Assembly (NCBI RefSeq): GCF_051912845.1
Contig: NZ_JBNCBU010000001.1
Coordinates: 1,116,001-1,180,000, forward strand
Length of the DNA: 64,000 nucleotides
Origin: Tsuneonella sediminis
GTDB taxonomy: Bacteria > Pseudomonadota > Alphaproteobacteria > Sphingomonadales > Sphingomonadaceae
Direction of reading: 5' to 3'
Numbering within the stretch: position 1 is the stretch's first letter; every line of letters starts with the position of its first letter. Made by a program: the position numbers and the translations under genes. This document shows positions 18,289 to 27,051 of the stretch, one piece after another. Below the pieces are notes generated by a model, which was given only the letters and a program-made list of their open reading frames with translations, had not been told where the DNA came from and did no database searches.

Positions 18289-18460
18289 GCCGGCAAGTTG
18301 CAAGCGCCAGCAGGACATACAAGCGGCCAAGAGTTCCGAAACGGAGGAATTTGCCTAAGTATTTGTCGCTAGACGCCACCCTGCCGACTGTATCGCATCG
18401 CTCGGGATCGGAGACAATTCTACGCGTATTTGCGGAGCCGCATGCTCGTAATCGGAGCGA

Positions 18461-19219
18461 TCAGGCGTTTTCGTCGTCCGGAGCATAGAAACTGAAGTCG
18501 GGCAGCTCGTGAAATGCGCTTCGCAGTGCCTCGCTCCATCCCGCCGAGATGGCCTGGAAATAGGGATCCTCATGCGTCACGCGCCGCTGGTGACTGGCGG
18601 CAAACGTGTCGCGTTCGATGACCATCATGTCGAGCGGCAGACCGACCGAGAGATTGGCCTTGAGCGTCGAATCGAAGCTGACCATCAGCAGCTTGACCGC
18701 GTCCTCGAAACTCATGCCCCTGTCGTAGGCGCGGATCAGGATCGGCCGGCCGTACTTGGTCTCACCGATCTGGAAAAACGGGGTGTCCCAGCTTGCCTCG
18801 ATGAAGTTGCCTTCGGGGTAGATCAGGAACAGCCGGGGCTCCATCCCCTTGATCTGGCCCGCGACGATCATCGAGGCGGTAAAGCGGCCCTGCCCCTGCG
18901 CGCCGTTGGCCGCCTGGCGTTCGTCGATCGTGTCGCGCAGCAGGCGCCCGATCTCGGTCGCGACCTGGAACATCGTCGGTGCGTCGTAGACGGTGTTGCG
19001 CCGTTCGCCCGGCGTCTTGGTGCGTTCCTCGAGCTGGCTGATAACGGCCTGGGTCGTGGCGAGGTTGCCCGCGGTCATGACCGCGATCACCCGTTCGCCG
19101 GGCTGCTCCCAGTGGATCATCTTGCGGAACACCGAGATGTTGTCGACGCCCGAATTGGTCCGGGTGTCGCTCATCAGGACGAGTCCCTTGTCGAGCACCA
19201 TTCCCACGCAATAGGTCAT
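18461..19219 (-). CDS. Anbu-type proteasome-like peptidase
   Basis: 252-residue member of the Ntn-hydrolase superfamily called Anbu (ancestral beta subunit) or bacterial proteasome-type protease. The N-terminus MTYCVGMVLDKGLVLMSDTRT leaves Thr2 as candidate nucleophile after Met removal, with Asp in MSDTRT and Lys in VFRKMIHW forming the expected active-site set. It is the last gene of a minus-strand operon with ATP-grasp, alpha-E and transglutaminase-like proteins. This combination is widely conserved and thought to make and hydrolyse an unidentified peptide or amide conjugate. The substrate is unknown. Confidence 0.93.
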   Translation of the reverse strand: MTYCVGMVLDKGLVLMSDTRTNSGVDNISVFRKMIHWEQPGERVIAVMTAGNLATTQAVISQLEERTKTPGERRNTVYDAPTMFQVATEIGRLLRDTIDERQAANGAQGQGRFTASMIVAGQIKGMEPRLFLIYPEGNFIEASWDTPFFQIGETKYGRPILIRAYDRGMSFEDAVKLLMVSFDSTLKANLSVGLPLDMMVIERDTFAASHQRRVTHEDPYFQAISAGWSEALRSAFHELPDFSFYAPDDENA

Positions 19220-19283
19220 CGGTTCCCTCCGCCCCCCGGCCTTCGTCAAACGCGCCCCGAGTGTAACCAAAGCGTGGCGGGCG

Positions 19284-20099
19284 TCACTGTTCCTGCTGCT
19301 GCTGTTCCACAGCGACGTCGACGTGCAGGTCCTCGGTCGCGGAGCCGAAGGTGATCCCGGTGATCGGCGCCGCATCGCGATAGTCGCGTCCGGTCGCGAC
19401 GCGGACATAGCGCGGGTCCGGGCTGATCCCGTTCGACACGTCGAAGCCGACCCAGCCGAGCCCGTCCACGTGGGCTTCGGCCCAGGCGTGGGTCGCCTCC
19501 TGGTCGACGCGGTCGTTCATCATCAGGTAGCCCGACACGTAGCGCGCGGACACGCCCACCTCGCGCGCGGCGCCGATGAACACGTGCGCGTGGTCCTGGC
19601 ATACCCCGCAGCCGCCCTCGAGCGCCTCCTCGCCGGTCGTCGAAACGCCGGTGGTGCCGGTTCGGTAATCGATCGCGTCGCGCACCGCCCGCGACAGCGA
19701 GTGGAGGAAATCGAGCCGTTTCAGATCCGAGAACTCGAGCGAGCGGACCAGTTGCCGCAGCCGCGGCCCGGGCCGGGTCAGCCGGGTCTGGCCGAGGAAG
19801 CTCCACAAGGGCAGGTGCCCGGCATGATGGCCGATCACGCCGGCGTGGTCCTGCGTCTCGACCGTGCCGCGGCAGGTCACCACGACTTCGCGCGCATCGG
19901 GTTCGATCGCGACCAGCGTCACGGTGTTGTGGTTCTGGTCCTCGTATTCGAGTTCGCGATGCGCGTTCGCGTATTCCATCGACCAGTCGAGTATCGCCTG
20001 CCCCTGCGTCGTCTTGGGAGTCAGGCGCAGCCGCTGGAGCGCGTGCACGACCGGCTGGGCAAAGGTGTAGCGCGTGGTGTGGCGGATCGCGAGGCGCAT
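19284..20099 (-). CDS. Transglutaminase-like protease of the Anbu operon
   Basis: 271-residue transglutaminase-like protein with an N-terminal beta domain (MRLAIRHTTRYTFAQPV, the typical bacterial Tgase N-region) and a catalytic core bearing Cys167 (GGCGVCQDHAH), His204 (ATHAWAEAH) and Asp220 (WVGFD). Such proteins usually act as peptidases or amidases. The C-terminus ends in a run of Gln/Glu. It is the third gene in the ATP-grasp, alpha-E, Tgase, Anbu operon; 64 bp separate it from Anbu and 14 bp from the alpha-E gene. Confidence 0.92.
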   Translation of the reverse strand: MRLAIRHTTRYTFAQPVVHALQRLRLTPKTTQGQAILDWSMEYANAHRELEYEDQNHNTVTLVAIEPDAREVVVTCRGTVETQDHAGVIGHHAGHLPLWSFLGQTRLTRPGPRLRQLVRSLEFSDLKRLDFLHSLSRAVRDAIDYRTGTTGVSTTGEEALEGGCGVCQDHAHVFIGAAREVGVSARYVSGYLMMNDRVDQEATHAWAEAHVDGLGWVGFDVSNGISPDPRYVRVATGRDYRDAAPITGITFGSATEDLHVDVAVEQQQQEQ

Positions 20100-20113
20100 T
20101 GGCTATCCCTTCC

Positions 20114-21058
20114 TCACCGCAGGAACCGGTAATCGTCGGCGATGGCGCGGGCGATGTCGGCGTTGCCGCGCATGAAACCGGTCAGGAACTGGTGCAGCCC
20201 CTGGTCGAACACCTGCTCGATCGTCAGATCCGCCAGCATGGCGCACGATCTCTCGATCAAGCGGCCGCTCTCGCCCTCGCCGCCGTGGATCCTGGCAAGC
20301 GACTTGAGGTTCGCCTGCAGCATCATGTGGCTGAAGGCGAGGCTGCGGGGAAAGCGCTCGTCCATCACGAGAAACTCGACGATCCCGCGCGAATCGGCCT
20401 GTCCGGCGTTGAGCCAGCGATAGGCCCGGTCGCCCGAGACCGACCGCAGGACCTGGTCCCACTGCCCGCTGTCGAGCGTGGTGCCGACGTAGCTGAGCGA
20501 GGGGAGCAGCAGGTAGTATTTCATGTCCAGGATGCGCGCGGTGTTATCCGCCCGCTCGACGAACGTGCCCGCGTTGGCGAAATTGAAGCCGGCATCGCGC
20601 AGCATCGAATTGACCATTGCCCCGTGTGCCAGCGTGCCCGCGCGACGGACGAGCGCGATGACTTCGCCCACCGCGCCCTGCCCGACCGGTCGCGTGAGGA
20701 CGCTGTCGATCTGCATCCAGCTTTCGTTGACCACGGTCCACAGTTCGCCGGAAATCGCGTTGCGGACGAGCCGCGCGTTGGTCCGCACCTGGCGCATCAT
20801 CTCTCGCACGCTGCCGGGATTGTCGCCGTCGCGCAGGATGTGGTTCCAGACCTGGATGCCGGTGTAGGTGCCGTGCTTGGCGCGATACGCCTCGGCCTGG
20901 CCCGACGCCTGGATGACCGAGCGCCATTCCTCCTCGGCGGTGATGACGTCGCGGGTAAGCGCCATGCGCAGGCCTGCGTCGAGCAGGCGCGCGGTGTTCT
21001 CGGCCCGCTCGAGATAGCGGAACATCCAGAACAGCCCGTTGGCGGTCTTTCCTAGCAT
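20114..21058 (-). CDS. Alpha-E domain protein (DUF403)
   Basis: 314-residue all-helical protein beginning MLGKTANGLFWMFRYLERAENTARLLDAGLRMA, the family hallmark of an N-terminal helix with RAENTAR. The same motif recurs as ERADNTARIL near residue 170, reflecting an internal duplication. Alpha-E proteins occur almost always with a circularly permuted ATP-grasp enzyme, as here (16 bp upstream). Its role is not known; it may help position the ATP-grasp substrate. Confidence 0.92.
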   Translation of the reverse strand: MLGKTANGLFWMFRYLERAENTARLLDAGLRMALTRDVITAEEEWRSVIQASGQAEAYRAKHGTYTGIQVWNHILRDGDNPGSVREMMRQVRTNARLVRNAISGELWTVVNESWMQIDSVLTRPVGQGAVGEVIALVRRAGTLAHGAMVNSMLRDAGFNFANAGTFVERADNTARILDMKYYLLLPSLSYVGTTLDSGQWDQVLRSVSGDRAYRWLNAGQADSRGIVEFLVMDERFPRSLAFSHMMLQANLKSLARIHGGEGESGRLIERSCAMLADLTIEQVFDQGLHQFLTGFMRGNADIARAIADDYRFLR

Positions 21059-21074
21059 GAGCGGTTCTTGGCCA

Positions 21075-22502
21075 TCAGTCCTTCAGCACCCAGGTATCCT
21101 TGGTCCCCCCGCCCTGCGACGAGTTGACCACCAGGCTGCCTTTCTTGAGCGCGACGCGGGTGAGCCCCCCCGGCGTGATCTCGATCCCGTCGGGCGACAC
21201 CAGCACGAACGGCCGCAGGTCGACGTGGCGCGGGCTGAGGCCCTTGCGGGTGAAGACCGGGCAGGTGCTGAGCGCCAGCGTCGGCTGGGCGATGTAGTTG
21301 TCGGGCTTCGCCTCCAGCTTGCGGCGGAAGCTCGCTATCTCGCGCTTTGTCGCCGTGGGGCCGACGAGCATCCCGTAGCCGCCCGAGCCGTGCACTTCCT
21401 TCACCACGAGATCGGCGAGGTTGTCGAGCACGTACTTGAGGCTTTCCGGATCGGCGCAGCGATAGGTCTCGACGTTGGGAAGCAACGGCTTTTCGCCGGT
21501 ATAGAACTCGACGATCTCCGGCATGAACGAATAGATCGCCTTGTCGTCGGCGATGCCGGTCCCCGGCGCGTTGGCGATGGTGATCCCCCCCGACCGGTAG
21601 ACGTCCATGATCCCCGGAATGCCGAGCATGCTGTCGGGATTGAAGCTCAGCGGATCGAGGAAATCGTCGTCGACCCGGCGATAGAGCACGTCGACCGGAA
21701 CGTAGCCCCCGGTCGTGCGCATCGCCACCCGCCCGTCGATTACCCTCAGGTCCCCGCCCTCGACCAGCTCCGCGCCCATCTGGTCGGCAAGAAAGGCGTG
21801 CTCGTAATAGGCGGAATTGTAGATTCCCGGGGTCAGCACCGCGACGCGGGGCTTGCCCTCGCACTTGGGCGGGGCGCAGGCGGCGAGGCTGCGGGCAAGC
21901 TTGCGCGGATAGTCGCTGACGGTTTCCACCCCGACCCGCGTGAACAGCTCGGGAAACATCGCCATCATCGTTTCGCGGTTCTCGAGCATGTAGGAGACGC
22001 CCGACGGCGTGCGCGCATTGTCCTCCAGCACCATGAACTCGCTGGGGCCGGTGCGGACCAGGTCGATCCCCACGATGTGGGTGTAGACCCCGCCTGGCGG
22101 GGTGAAGCCGACCATCTCGGGCAACCACGCCTCGTTGTTCCGCAGCAGCCGCTCGGGCACGCGGCCGGCGCGGATGATCTCCTGCCGGTGATAGAGGTCG
22201 TGGATGAAGGCGTTGAGCGCGCGCACGCGCTGTTCGATGCCCCGGGTCAGCTTGCGCCACTCGGCCGCCGAGACGATGCGCGGCACCATGTCGAACGGGA
22301 TCAGCCGCTCTTCCGCCTCGGCTTCGCTGTAGACGTTGAAGGTGATCCCGGTGCGGCGGAAGACGTTTTCCGCCTCGCGGTCCTTGCGCCTCAGCCAGTC
22401 GCGCTCCTGCTCGTTGAACCACTGCGCATAGCCGGCATAGGCCGGACGCACCGCGCCCGCCGGGTCGCGCATCTCGTCGAAATTGTCGGACGAACCGTTC
22501 AT
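21075..22502 (-). CDS. Circularly permuted ATP-grasp type 2 protein
   Basis: 475-residue protein of the DUF404/DUF407 circularly permuted ATP-grasp family, predicted to form amide bonds using ATP (peptide or amino-acid ligase). Recognisable segments are FRRTGITFNVY, RALNAFIHDLYH, GIDLVRTGPSEFMVLEDNAR, ANAPGTGIADDKAIYSF and VVKEVHGSGGYGML. The start is ATG 22502 (MNGSSDNFDEMRDPAG); an ATG ten codons upstream is less likely. It is the first gene of the four-gene Anbu operon. Confidence 0.93.
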   Translation of the reverse strand: MNGSSDNFDEMRDPAGAVRPAYAGYAQWFNEQERDWLRRKDREAENVFRRTGITFNVYSEAEAEERLIPFDMVPRIVSAAEWRKLTRGIEQRVRALNAFIHDLYHRQEIIRAGRVPERLLRNNEAWLPEMVGFTPPGGVYTHIVGIDLVRTGPSEFMVLEDNARTPSGVSYMLENRETMMAMFPELFTRVGVETVSDYPRKLARSLAACAPPKCEGKPRVAVLTPGIYNSAYYEHAFLADQMGAELVEGGDLRVIDGRVAMRTTGGYVPVDVLYRRVDDDFLDPLSFNPDSMLGIPGIMDVYRSGGITIANAPGTGIADDKAIYSFMPEIVEFYTGEKPLLPNVETYRCADPESLKYVLDNLADLVVKEVHGSGGYGMLVGPTATKREIASFRRKLEAKPDNYIAQPTLALSTCPVFTRKGLSPRHVDLRPFVLVSPDGIEITPGGLTRVALKKGSLVVNSSQGGGTKDTWVLKD

Positions 22503-22616
22503 CGACCCCCACGCTGCAACGCAAAGCCGCAATTGGCCAGCACAATTGCCGCCCCTCGCGCCCCGAACGAACGGCGACCCGCCGGTTTCCCGCCACGAGC
22601 GAACATTTTCAGCCGG

Positions 22617-23402
22617 CTAGTCGAGTTCGCGCAGGACTGCGTCGATCGCCTGCGGGTCGTAGGCGAATCCCATGTGAGTGCACCGCAGCGCCACCGCCCG
22701 GTCGCGCTCGCCCGGTCCGCCGCGCGCACTGCGCGGGTGAACGATGCCGTCGCGCGGACTCCACAGCGCGACCGTTTCGACCGGAGGCTTGGCGGCAAGC
22801 TCGATCTCGACCGGGGGTTCCTCGACCCGGTGCCCGGTGACGAAGTGATAGGCGCGCCAGACGTTGTTGGCGCGCGGACTCCACGAGAACGGCGAACCCA
22901 TCGTGACCACTTTCGCAACCGCGGCGGGCCGTCGTTTCGCGAGTTCGCGCGCAAACAATCCGCCAAGGCTCCACCCGACAAGAAACACCGGCTCACCGTA
23001 ACGATTCGCCAGGTCGTCGAGCCGCTGTTCGAGCCGGACGATGTTGTCACGGGTCGGTCCCCAGTTGAAGCCGAGGCCCCAGCGCTTGACCGTGTGGCCC
23101 GCGGCCTCGAGCCGCCTCGCCATGTAGCGCATGCGCACCGGGTGCGTGGCGAAACCCGGCAGCAACATGACCGTCCGGGGGCGCCGCGCAGGGACCACGA
23201 CGTGCCGGCGCACGATACGGCGGAACGGTTCGACCATCCACTCGAGTTCGCCGAGCATGCGCCGCACCGGGGGGGCGGCGACATCTTCGGGACAGTCCTC
23301 GGCCGCGATGGCGATCCGTTGCAGGAAGGCATCACGGGCACCGGCAAGCGGGGCGAGGCCGGGAGCGCCGGCCAGCCTTTCGCGAATGCCCGATGTGTTC
23401 AT
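22617..23402 (-). CDS. Alpha/beta-hydrolase
   Basis: 261-residue alpha/beta-hydrolase fold protein with the oxyanion segment MLLPGFATHPVRM and nucleophile elbow GWSLGG, with acid and His likely in WSPRDGIVHP and CTHMGFAYDPQA. The substrate is unknown. It resembles membrane-lipid or polyester esterase-like proteins of sphingomonads. It lies between the Anbu operon (114 bp away) and the DUF3617 gene (44 bp upstream), all on the minus strand, so it could be co-transcribed with either. Confidence 0.8.
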   Translation of the reverse strand: MNTSGIRERLAGAPGLAPLAGARDAFLQRIAIAAEDCPEDVAAPPVRRMLGELEWMVEPFRRIVRRHVVVPARRPRTVMLLPGFATHPVRMRYMARRLEAAGHTVKRWGLGFNWGPTRDNIVRLEQRLDDLANRYGEPVFLVGWSLGGLFARELAKRRPAAVAKVVTMGSPFSWSPRANNVWRAYHFVTGHRVEEPPVEIELAAKPPVETVALWSPRDGIVHPRSARGGPGERDRAVALRCTHMGFAYDPQAIDAVLRELD

Positions 23403-23446
23403 GACCGCGAAACGCGCCAGACGAAGGCTTGTTTCACCGCGGCCAT

Positions 23447-23989
23447 CTATTTGCAGTCGCCGGTTCGCGTGGACTTCATCCGCATCTCGATGCGCATTTC
23501 GCCACCGGGGATCATCGCCGCCTTCTGCAACATCGTCATATGCAGGTCCGACGCCTCCGCCGAGGTGGTTCCGTCGACTGCGATTTCGGAGGTCAGCCCC
23601 TGCGGCCCCGCGCACGTCAGCGCCGCGTCGAGATCGCCGCCGTCGACGCTGAAACGGGCGAAATCGCACTTCATCTGGCCCGAGCCCTCGGTCATCTTGC
23701 GCACCGATTCCTCGAAGCCCTTTTGGGCCTCCGTCTCTGTCAGACAGTACGAACTCGACTGCTGCGAAGCCTGGCCCATCATCGATTTCATCGCGCTGGC
23801 CTGCTCTTCCGGCAGCCCCGGGATCGAGAACTCCATGAGATCCACCCGTGTTTCGTACAGGCCGGGTCGCGGCTGCTCGAGCTTGCCCGCCTCGGCGATG
23901 ACTTCGTCGGCAGTCCTGGGCGCCGGGGGTTCCTTGCCGCACGAGGCGAGTACGAGTGCCGCGAACAGCACGGGGAGCGGACGAAACAT
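23447..23989 (-). CDS. DUF3617 family lipoprotein
   Basis: 180-residue exported protein: leader MFRPLPVLFAALVLASC with lipobox LASC, then a domain with PGLYETRVDLMEFSIPG and paired cysteines (SYCLTETEAQ, MKCDFARF, LTCAGPQG, GDCK). This is the DUF3617 pattern common in Sphingomonadales. Function is unknown; the protein is presumably in the periplasm and held by disulfides. It is divergent from the ankyrin-repeat gene with 150 bp between, where I see no clear regulatory site. Confidence 0.83.
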   Translation of the reverse strand: MFRPLPVLFAALVLASCGKEPPAPRTADEVIAEAGKLEQPRPGLYETRVDLMEFSIPGLPEEQASAMKSMMGQASQQSSSYCLTETEAQKGFEESVRKMTEGSGQMKCDFARFSVDGGDLDAALTCAGPQGLTSEIAVDGTTSAEASDLHMTMLQKAAMIPGGEMRIEMRMKSTRTGDCK

Positions 23990-24139
23990 GGGATAGTGTC
24001 CTCCATAGGGTCGGACACGCCCCTTACCGCACTGGCCCCGGATCGTCACCCGCTTACCCCGCACGCGTCCCATTCGTCCAATCCATCCAGGCACTTGCGC
24101 CGTAATGGAGCCGCCGAAACCCTTTCGGAGATCTTCTGC

Positions 24140-24739
24140 ATGAAACGCCTGTTGATTGCCGCGGCATTCGCGGTCCTTGTCCTTGTTGCGGGCCAGTCCT
24201 TCGCACCCGTGGCCGCCCCTGCGCTGGCCCAAGCCGACCCGTTCGACACCGCGCGATATTACATCAAGACCAAGAGCAATGCAGAGGCGCTCGAGTTGGT
24301 CGACAGCGGGGCGTTCGGGATCGACCAGGCCAATCCCGAAGGCTGGACCTTGCTCCACTACGCGGCAGAGGCGGGCAACCTCGCCATGGTCAAGGCGCTG
24401 CTCGCGCGGGGCGCCGATCCGACCGCCAGAATCCACTCAGGCTCCTCGGTGTACGAGGTGGCGCTTGGCACGATGGTCCAGGCCGAAATCGCCGCAGCTG
24501 TCGAGGCACGGACCGGCGTCAACCCGATGAAGCCCGCCGCGGCCGCCAAAGCATCGGCGCCCGCGCCCCGTGCGGCTGCGGCGACCGCTCCCAAGGCCGC
24601 CCCGGCAACCAAGTCGCCGCGCGAGAAGATGTGCCAGCAGCGCTGGTATTCGAGCCAGGCGCTGTGTTCCGACAGCACATGCAAGATGCGCGAATACCGC
24701 AAGTGGCAGACCTGCCTGAAGACGGGGTCCTACTACTAG
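24140..24739 (+). CDS. Exported ankyrin-repeat protein
   Basis: 199-residue protein with a signal peptide (about 1-31, ending ALAQA). It has a short ankyrin region including a clear repeat (EGWTLLHYAAEAGNLAMVKALLARGADPTAR, about residues 72-102). A low-complexity Ala/Pro/Lys linker spans about 130-160, and a Cys-rich C-terminal tail has CQQRW, CSDSTC and QTC. The function is unknown, likely periplasmic protein binding. Start MKRLLIAAAF has a preceding GGAG at suitable distance. Confidence 0.82.
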   Translation: MKRLLIAAAFAVLVLVAGQSFAPVAAPALAQADPFDTARYYIKTKSNAEALELVDSGAFGIDQANPEGWTLLHYAAEAGNLAMVKALLARGADPTARIHSGSSVYEVALGTMVQAEIAAAVEARTGVNPMKPAAAAKASAPAPRAAAATAPKAAPATKSPREKMCQQRWYSSQALCSDSTCKMREYRKWQTCLKTGSYY

Positions 24740-24800
24740 CGGGGGCGCGCGGATGAGGGGCGGGCTGGAACCCGGCACGCCCCTCACCCATATAGCGCGC

Positions 24801-26996
24801 ATGGCCGAACTCGTCATTCGCAGGGGACTGGAGGAGCCCGACACCTCCGATAAATTCGTGCCCCACAAGCCGGCCCGGCCGGAAAAGTCGATGGGCGGCC
24901 GGCGGTTCGAGCTCGTCTCGGAGTACCAGCCGTCGGGCGACCAGCCCACCGCGATCGCGGAACTGGTGAAGAGCGCGCGCGACGGCGAGCAGACGCAGGT
25001 TCTCCTCGGCGTCACCGGGTCGGGCAAGACCTTCACGATGGCCAAGGTGATCGAGGAACTGCAGCGCCCCGCGCTCGTCCTCGCGCCGAACAAGATCCTG
25101 GCCGCGCAGCTCTACGGGGAGTTCAAGAGCTTCTTTCCCAACAACGCGGTCGAATACTTCGTCAGCTACTACGACTACTACCAGCCGGAGGCCTACGTCC
25201 CCCGGTCGGATACCTACATCGAGAAGGAAAGCTCGGTGAACGAGGCGATCGACCGGATGCGCCACTCGGCCACCCGGGCATTGCTCGAGCGCGACGACGT
25301 GATCATCGTCGCCTCGGTCAGCTGCCTTTATGGCATCGGATCGGTCGAGACATACTCGGCCATGATCTTCGACCTCAAGAAGGGCGAGACGCAGGACCAG
25401 CGCGAGATCATCCGCAAGCTCGTCGCGCTCCAGTACAAGCGCAACGACGCCGCCTTCCAGCGCGGCAACTTCCGCGTGCGCGGCGACAGCCTCGAGATTT
25501 TCCCCTCGCACTACGAGGACATGGCCTGGCGGATCAGCTTCTTCGGCGACGAGATCGAGGAGATATCCGAGTTCGACCCGCTCACCGGGGCCAAGGGCGC
25601 CAGCCTCAATTCCGTGCGCGTCTACGCCAACTCGCACTACGTCACGCCCGGCCCGACGATGAAGCAGGCGAGCGCGGCCATCAGGTTCGAGCTCGAGGAG
25701 CGGCTGAAGGAGCTGCACGCCGAGGGCCGGCTCCTCGAGGCGCAGCGGCTCGAGCAGCGGACCAACTTCGACCTCGAGATGATTGCCGCCACCGGTTCCT
25801 GCGCGGGGATCGAGAATTACAGCCGCTTCCTCACCGGCCGCCTCCCGGGTGAGCCGCCGCCGACGCTGTTCGAATACCTGCCCGACAACGCGCTGCTGTT
25901 CGTCGACGAGAGCCACCAGACGATACCCCAGATCGGCGCGATGGCGAAGGGCGACCACCGCCGCAAGCTGACGCTCGCCGAATACGGCTTCCGCCTGCCG
26001 AGCTGCATCGACAACCGCCCCTTGCGCTTCAATGAGTGGGACGCGATGCGCCCGCAGACCTTCGCGGTCAGCGCGACGCCAGGCGACTGGGAAATGAACC
26101 AGACCGGCGGCGTTTTCGCCGAACAGGTCATCCGGCCCACCGGCCTGATCGACCCTCCGGTCGAGATCCGCCCGGTCGAGGACCAGGTCCAGGATTGCAT
26201 CGCCGAATGCAAGGCCAGCGCGCAGAAAGGCTATCGCACCCTCGTGACGACGCTCACCAAGCGGATGGCCGAGGACCTGACCGAGTTCATGCACGAACAG
26301 GGCGTGCGCGTGCGCTACATGCACTCCGACGTCGAGACGCTCGAGAGAATCGAGCTGATCCGCGATCTCAGGCTGGGCGTCTACGACGTGCTGATCGGGA
26401 TCAACCTGCTGCGCGAGGGCCTCGACATTCCCGAATGCGGCCTCGTGTGCATCCTCGACGCCGACAAGGAAGGTTTCCTGCGTTCGGAGACTTCACTGAT
26501 CCAGACGATCGGTCGCGCCGCGCGCAACGTGGAATCCAAGGTCATCCTCTATGCCGACCGGATTACCGGGAGCATGGAGCGGGCAATGGCCGAGACCGAG
26601 CGCCGCCGCGCGAAGCAGGAGGAATACAACGCCGAGCACGGCATCACGCCGCAGACGATCATCCGGGGCATCCAGGACATCGTCGCGCACACGGCCAGCC
26701 AGGACGGCGTGCTGGTCGGCACCGGCGAGCCGGAACGCAACAATCTCGTCGGGCACAATCTGCGCGCTTACATCCAGGACCTGGAAAAGCGGATGCGGAC
26801 CGCCGCCGCCGACCTCGAGTTCGAGGAAGCGGGACGGCTGCGCGACGAGATCCGCCGGCTCGAGGCCGACGAACTGGGGATTCCCGACGGCGAGAAGGCG
26901 GCCCCGATCGTCGGCCGCAGCAACGAGGGCAAGCCCGGCACCCGCAAGACCCGCTATGGGAAGACGCGCTACAAGCGAATGGGCGGGAAACCCTGA
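24801..26996 (+). CDS. uvrB: Excinuclease ABC subunit B
   Basis: 731-residue DNA helicase-like subunit of nucleotide excision repair. It has Walker A GVTGSGKTFTMA, the damage-sensing beta-hairpin region YYDYYQPEAYVPRSDTYIEK, motif II DESH, motif V/VI NLLREGLDIPE and QTIGRAARN, and a C-terminal UVR domain (LEFEEAGRLRDEIRRLE). ATG 24801 (MAELVIRRGLEEPD) is preferred over an ATG 16 codons upstream because family similarity begins there. The protein ends in a basic tail (TRYGKTRYKRMGGKP). Identification is secure. Confidence 0.97.
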   Translation: MAELVIRRGLEEPDTSDKFVPHKPARPEKSMGGRRFELVSEYQPSGDQPTAIAELVKSARDGEQTQVLLGVTGSGKTFTMAKVIEELQRPALVLAPNKILAAQLYGEFKSFFPNNAVEYFVSYYDYYQPEAYVPRSDTYIEKESSVNEAIDRMRHSATRALLERDDVIIVASVSCLYGIGSVETYSAMIFDLKKGETQDQREIIRKLVALQYKRNDAAFQRGNFRVRGDSLEIFPSHYEDMAWRISFFGDEIEEISEFDPLTGAKGASLNSVRVYANSHYVTPGPTMKQASAAIRFELEERLKELHAEGRLLEAQRLEQRTNFDLEMIAATGSCAGIENYSRFLTGRLPGEPPPTLFEYLPDNALLFVDESHQTIPQIGAMAKGDHRRKLTLAEYGFRLPSCIDNRPLRFNEWDAMRPQTFAVSATPGDWEMNQTGGVFAEQVIRPTGLIDPPVEIRPVEDQVQDCIAECKASAQKGYRTLVTTLTKRMAEDLTEFMHEQGVRVRYMHSDVETLERIELIRDLRLGVYDVLIGINLLREGLDIPECGLVCILDADKEGFLRSETSLIQTIGRAARNVESKVILYADRITGSMERAMAETERRRAKQEEYNAEHGITPQTIIRGIQDIVAHTASQDGVLVGTGEPERNNLVGHNLRAYIQDLEKRMRTAAADLEFEEAGRLRDEIRRLEADELGIPDGEKAAPIVGRSNEGKPGTRKTRYGKTRYKRMGGKP

Positions 26997-27051
26997 CCGG
27001 CGGGCGGCGAGGGTATCGACCGCGCGGGGCAGCTTTGCCATAGGGACGTCC

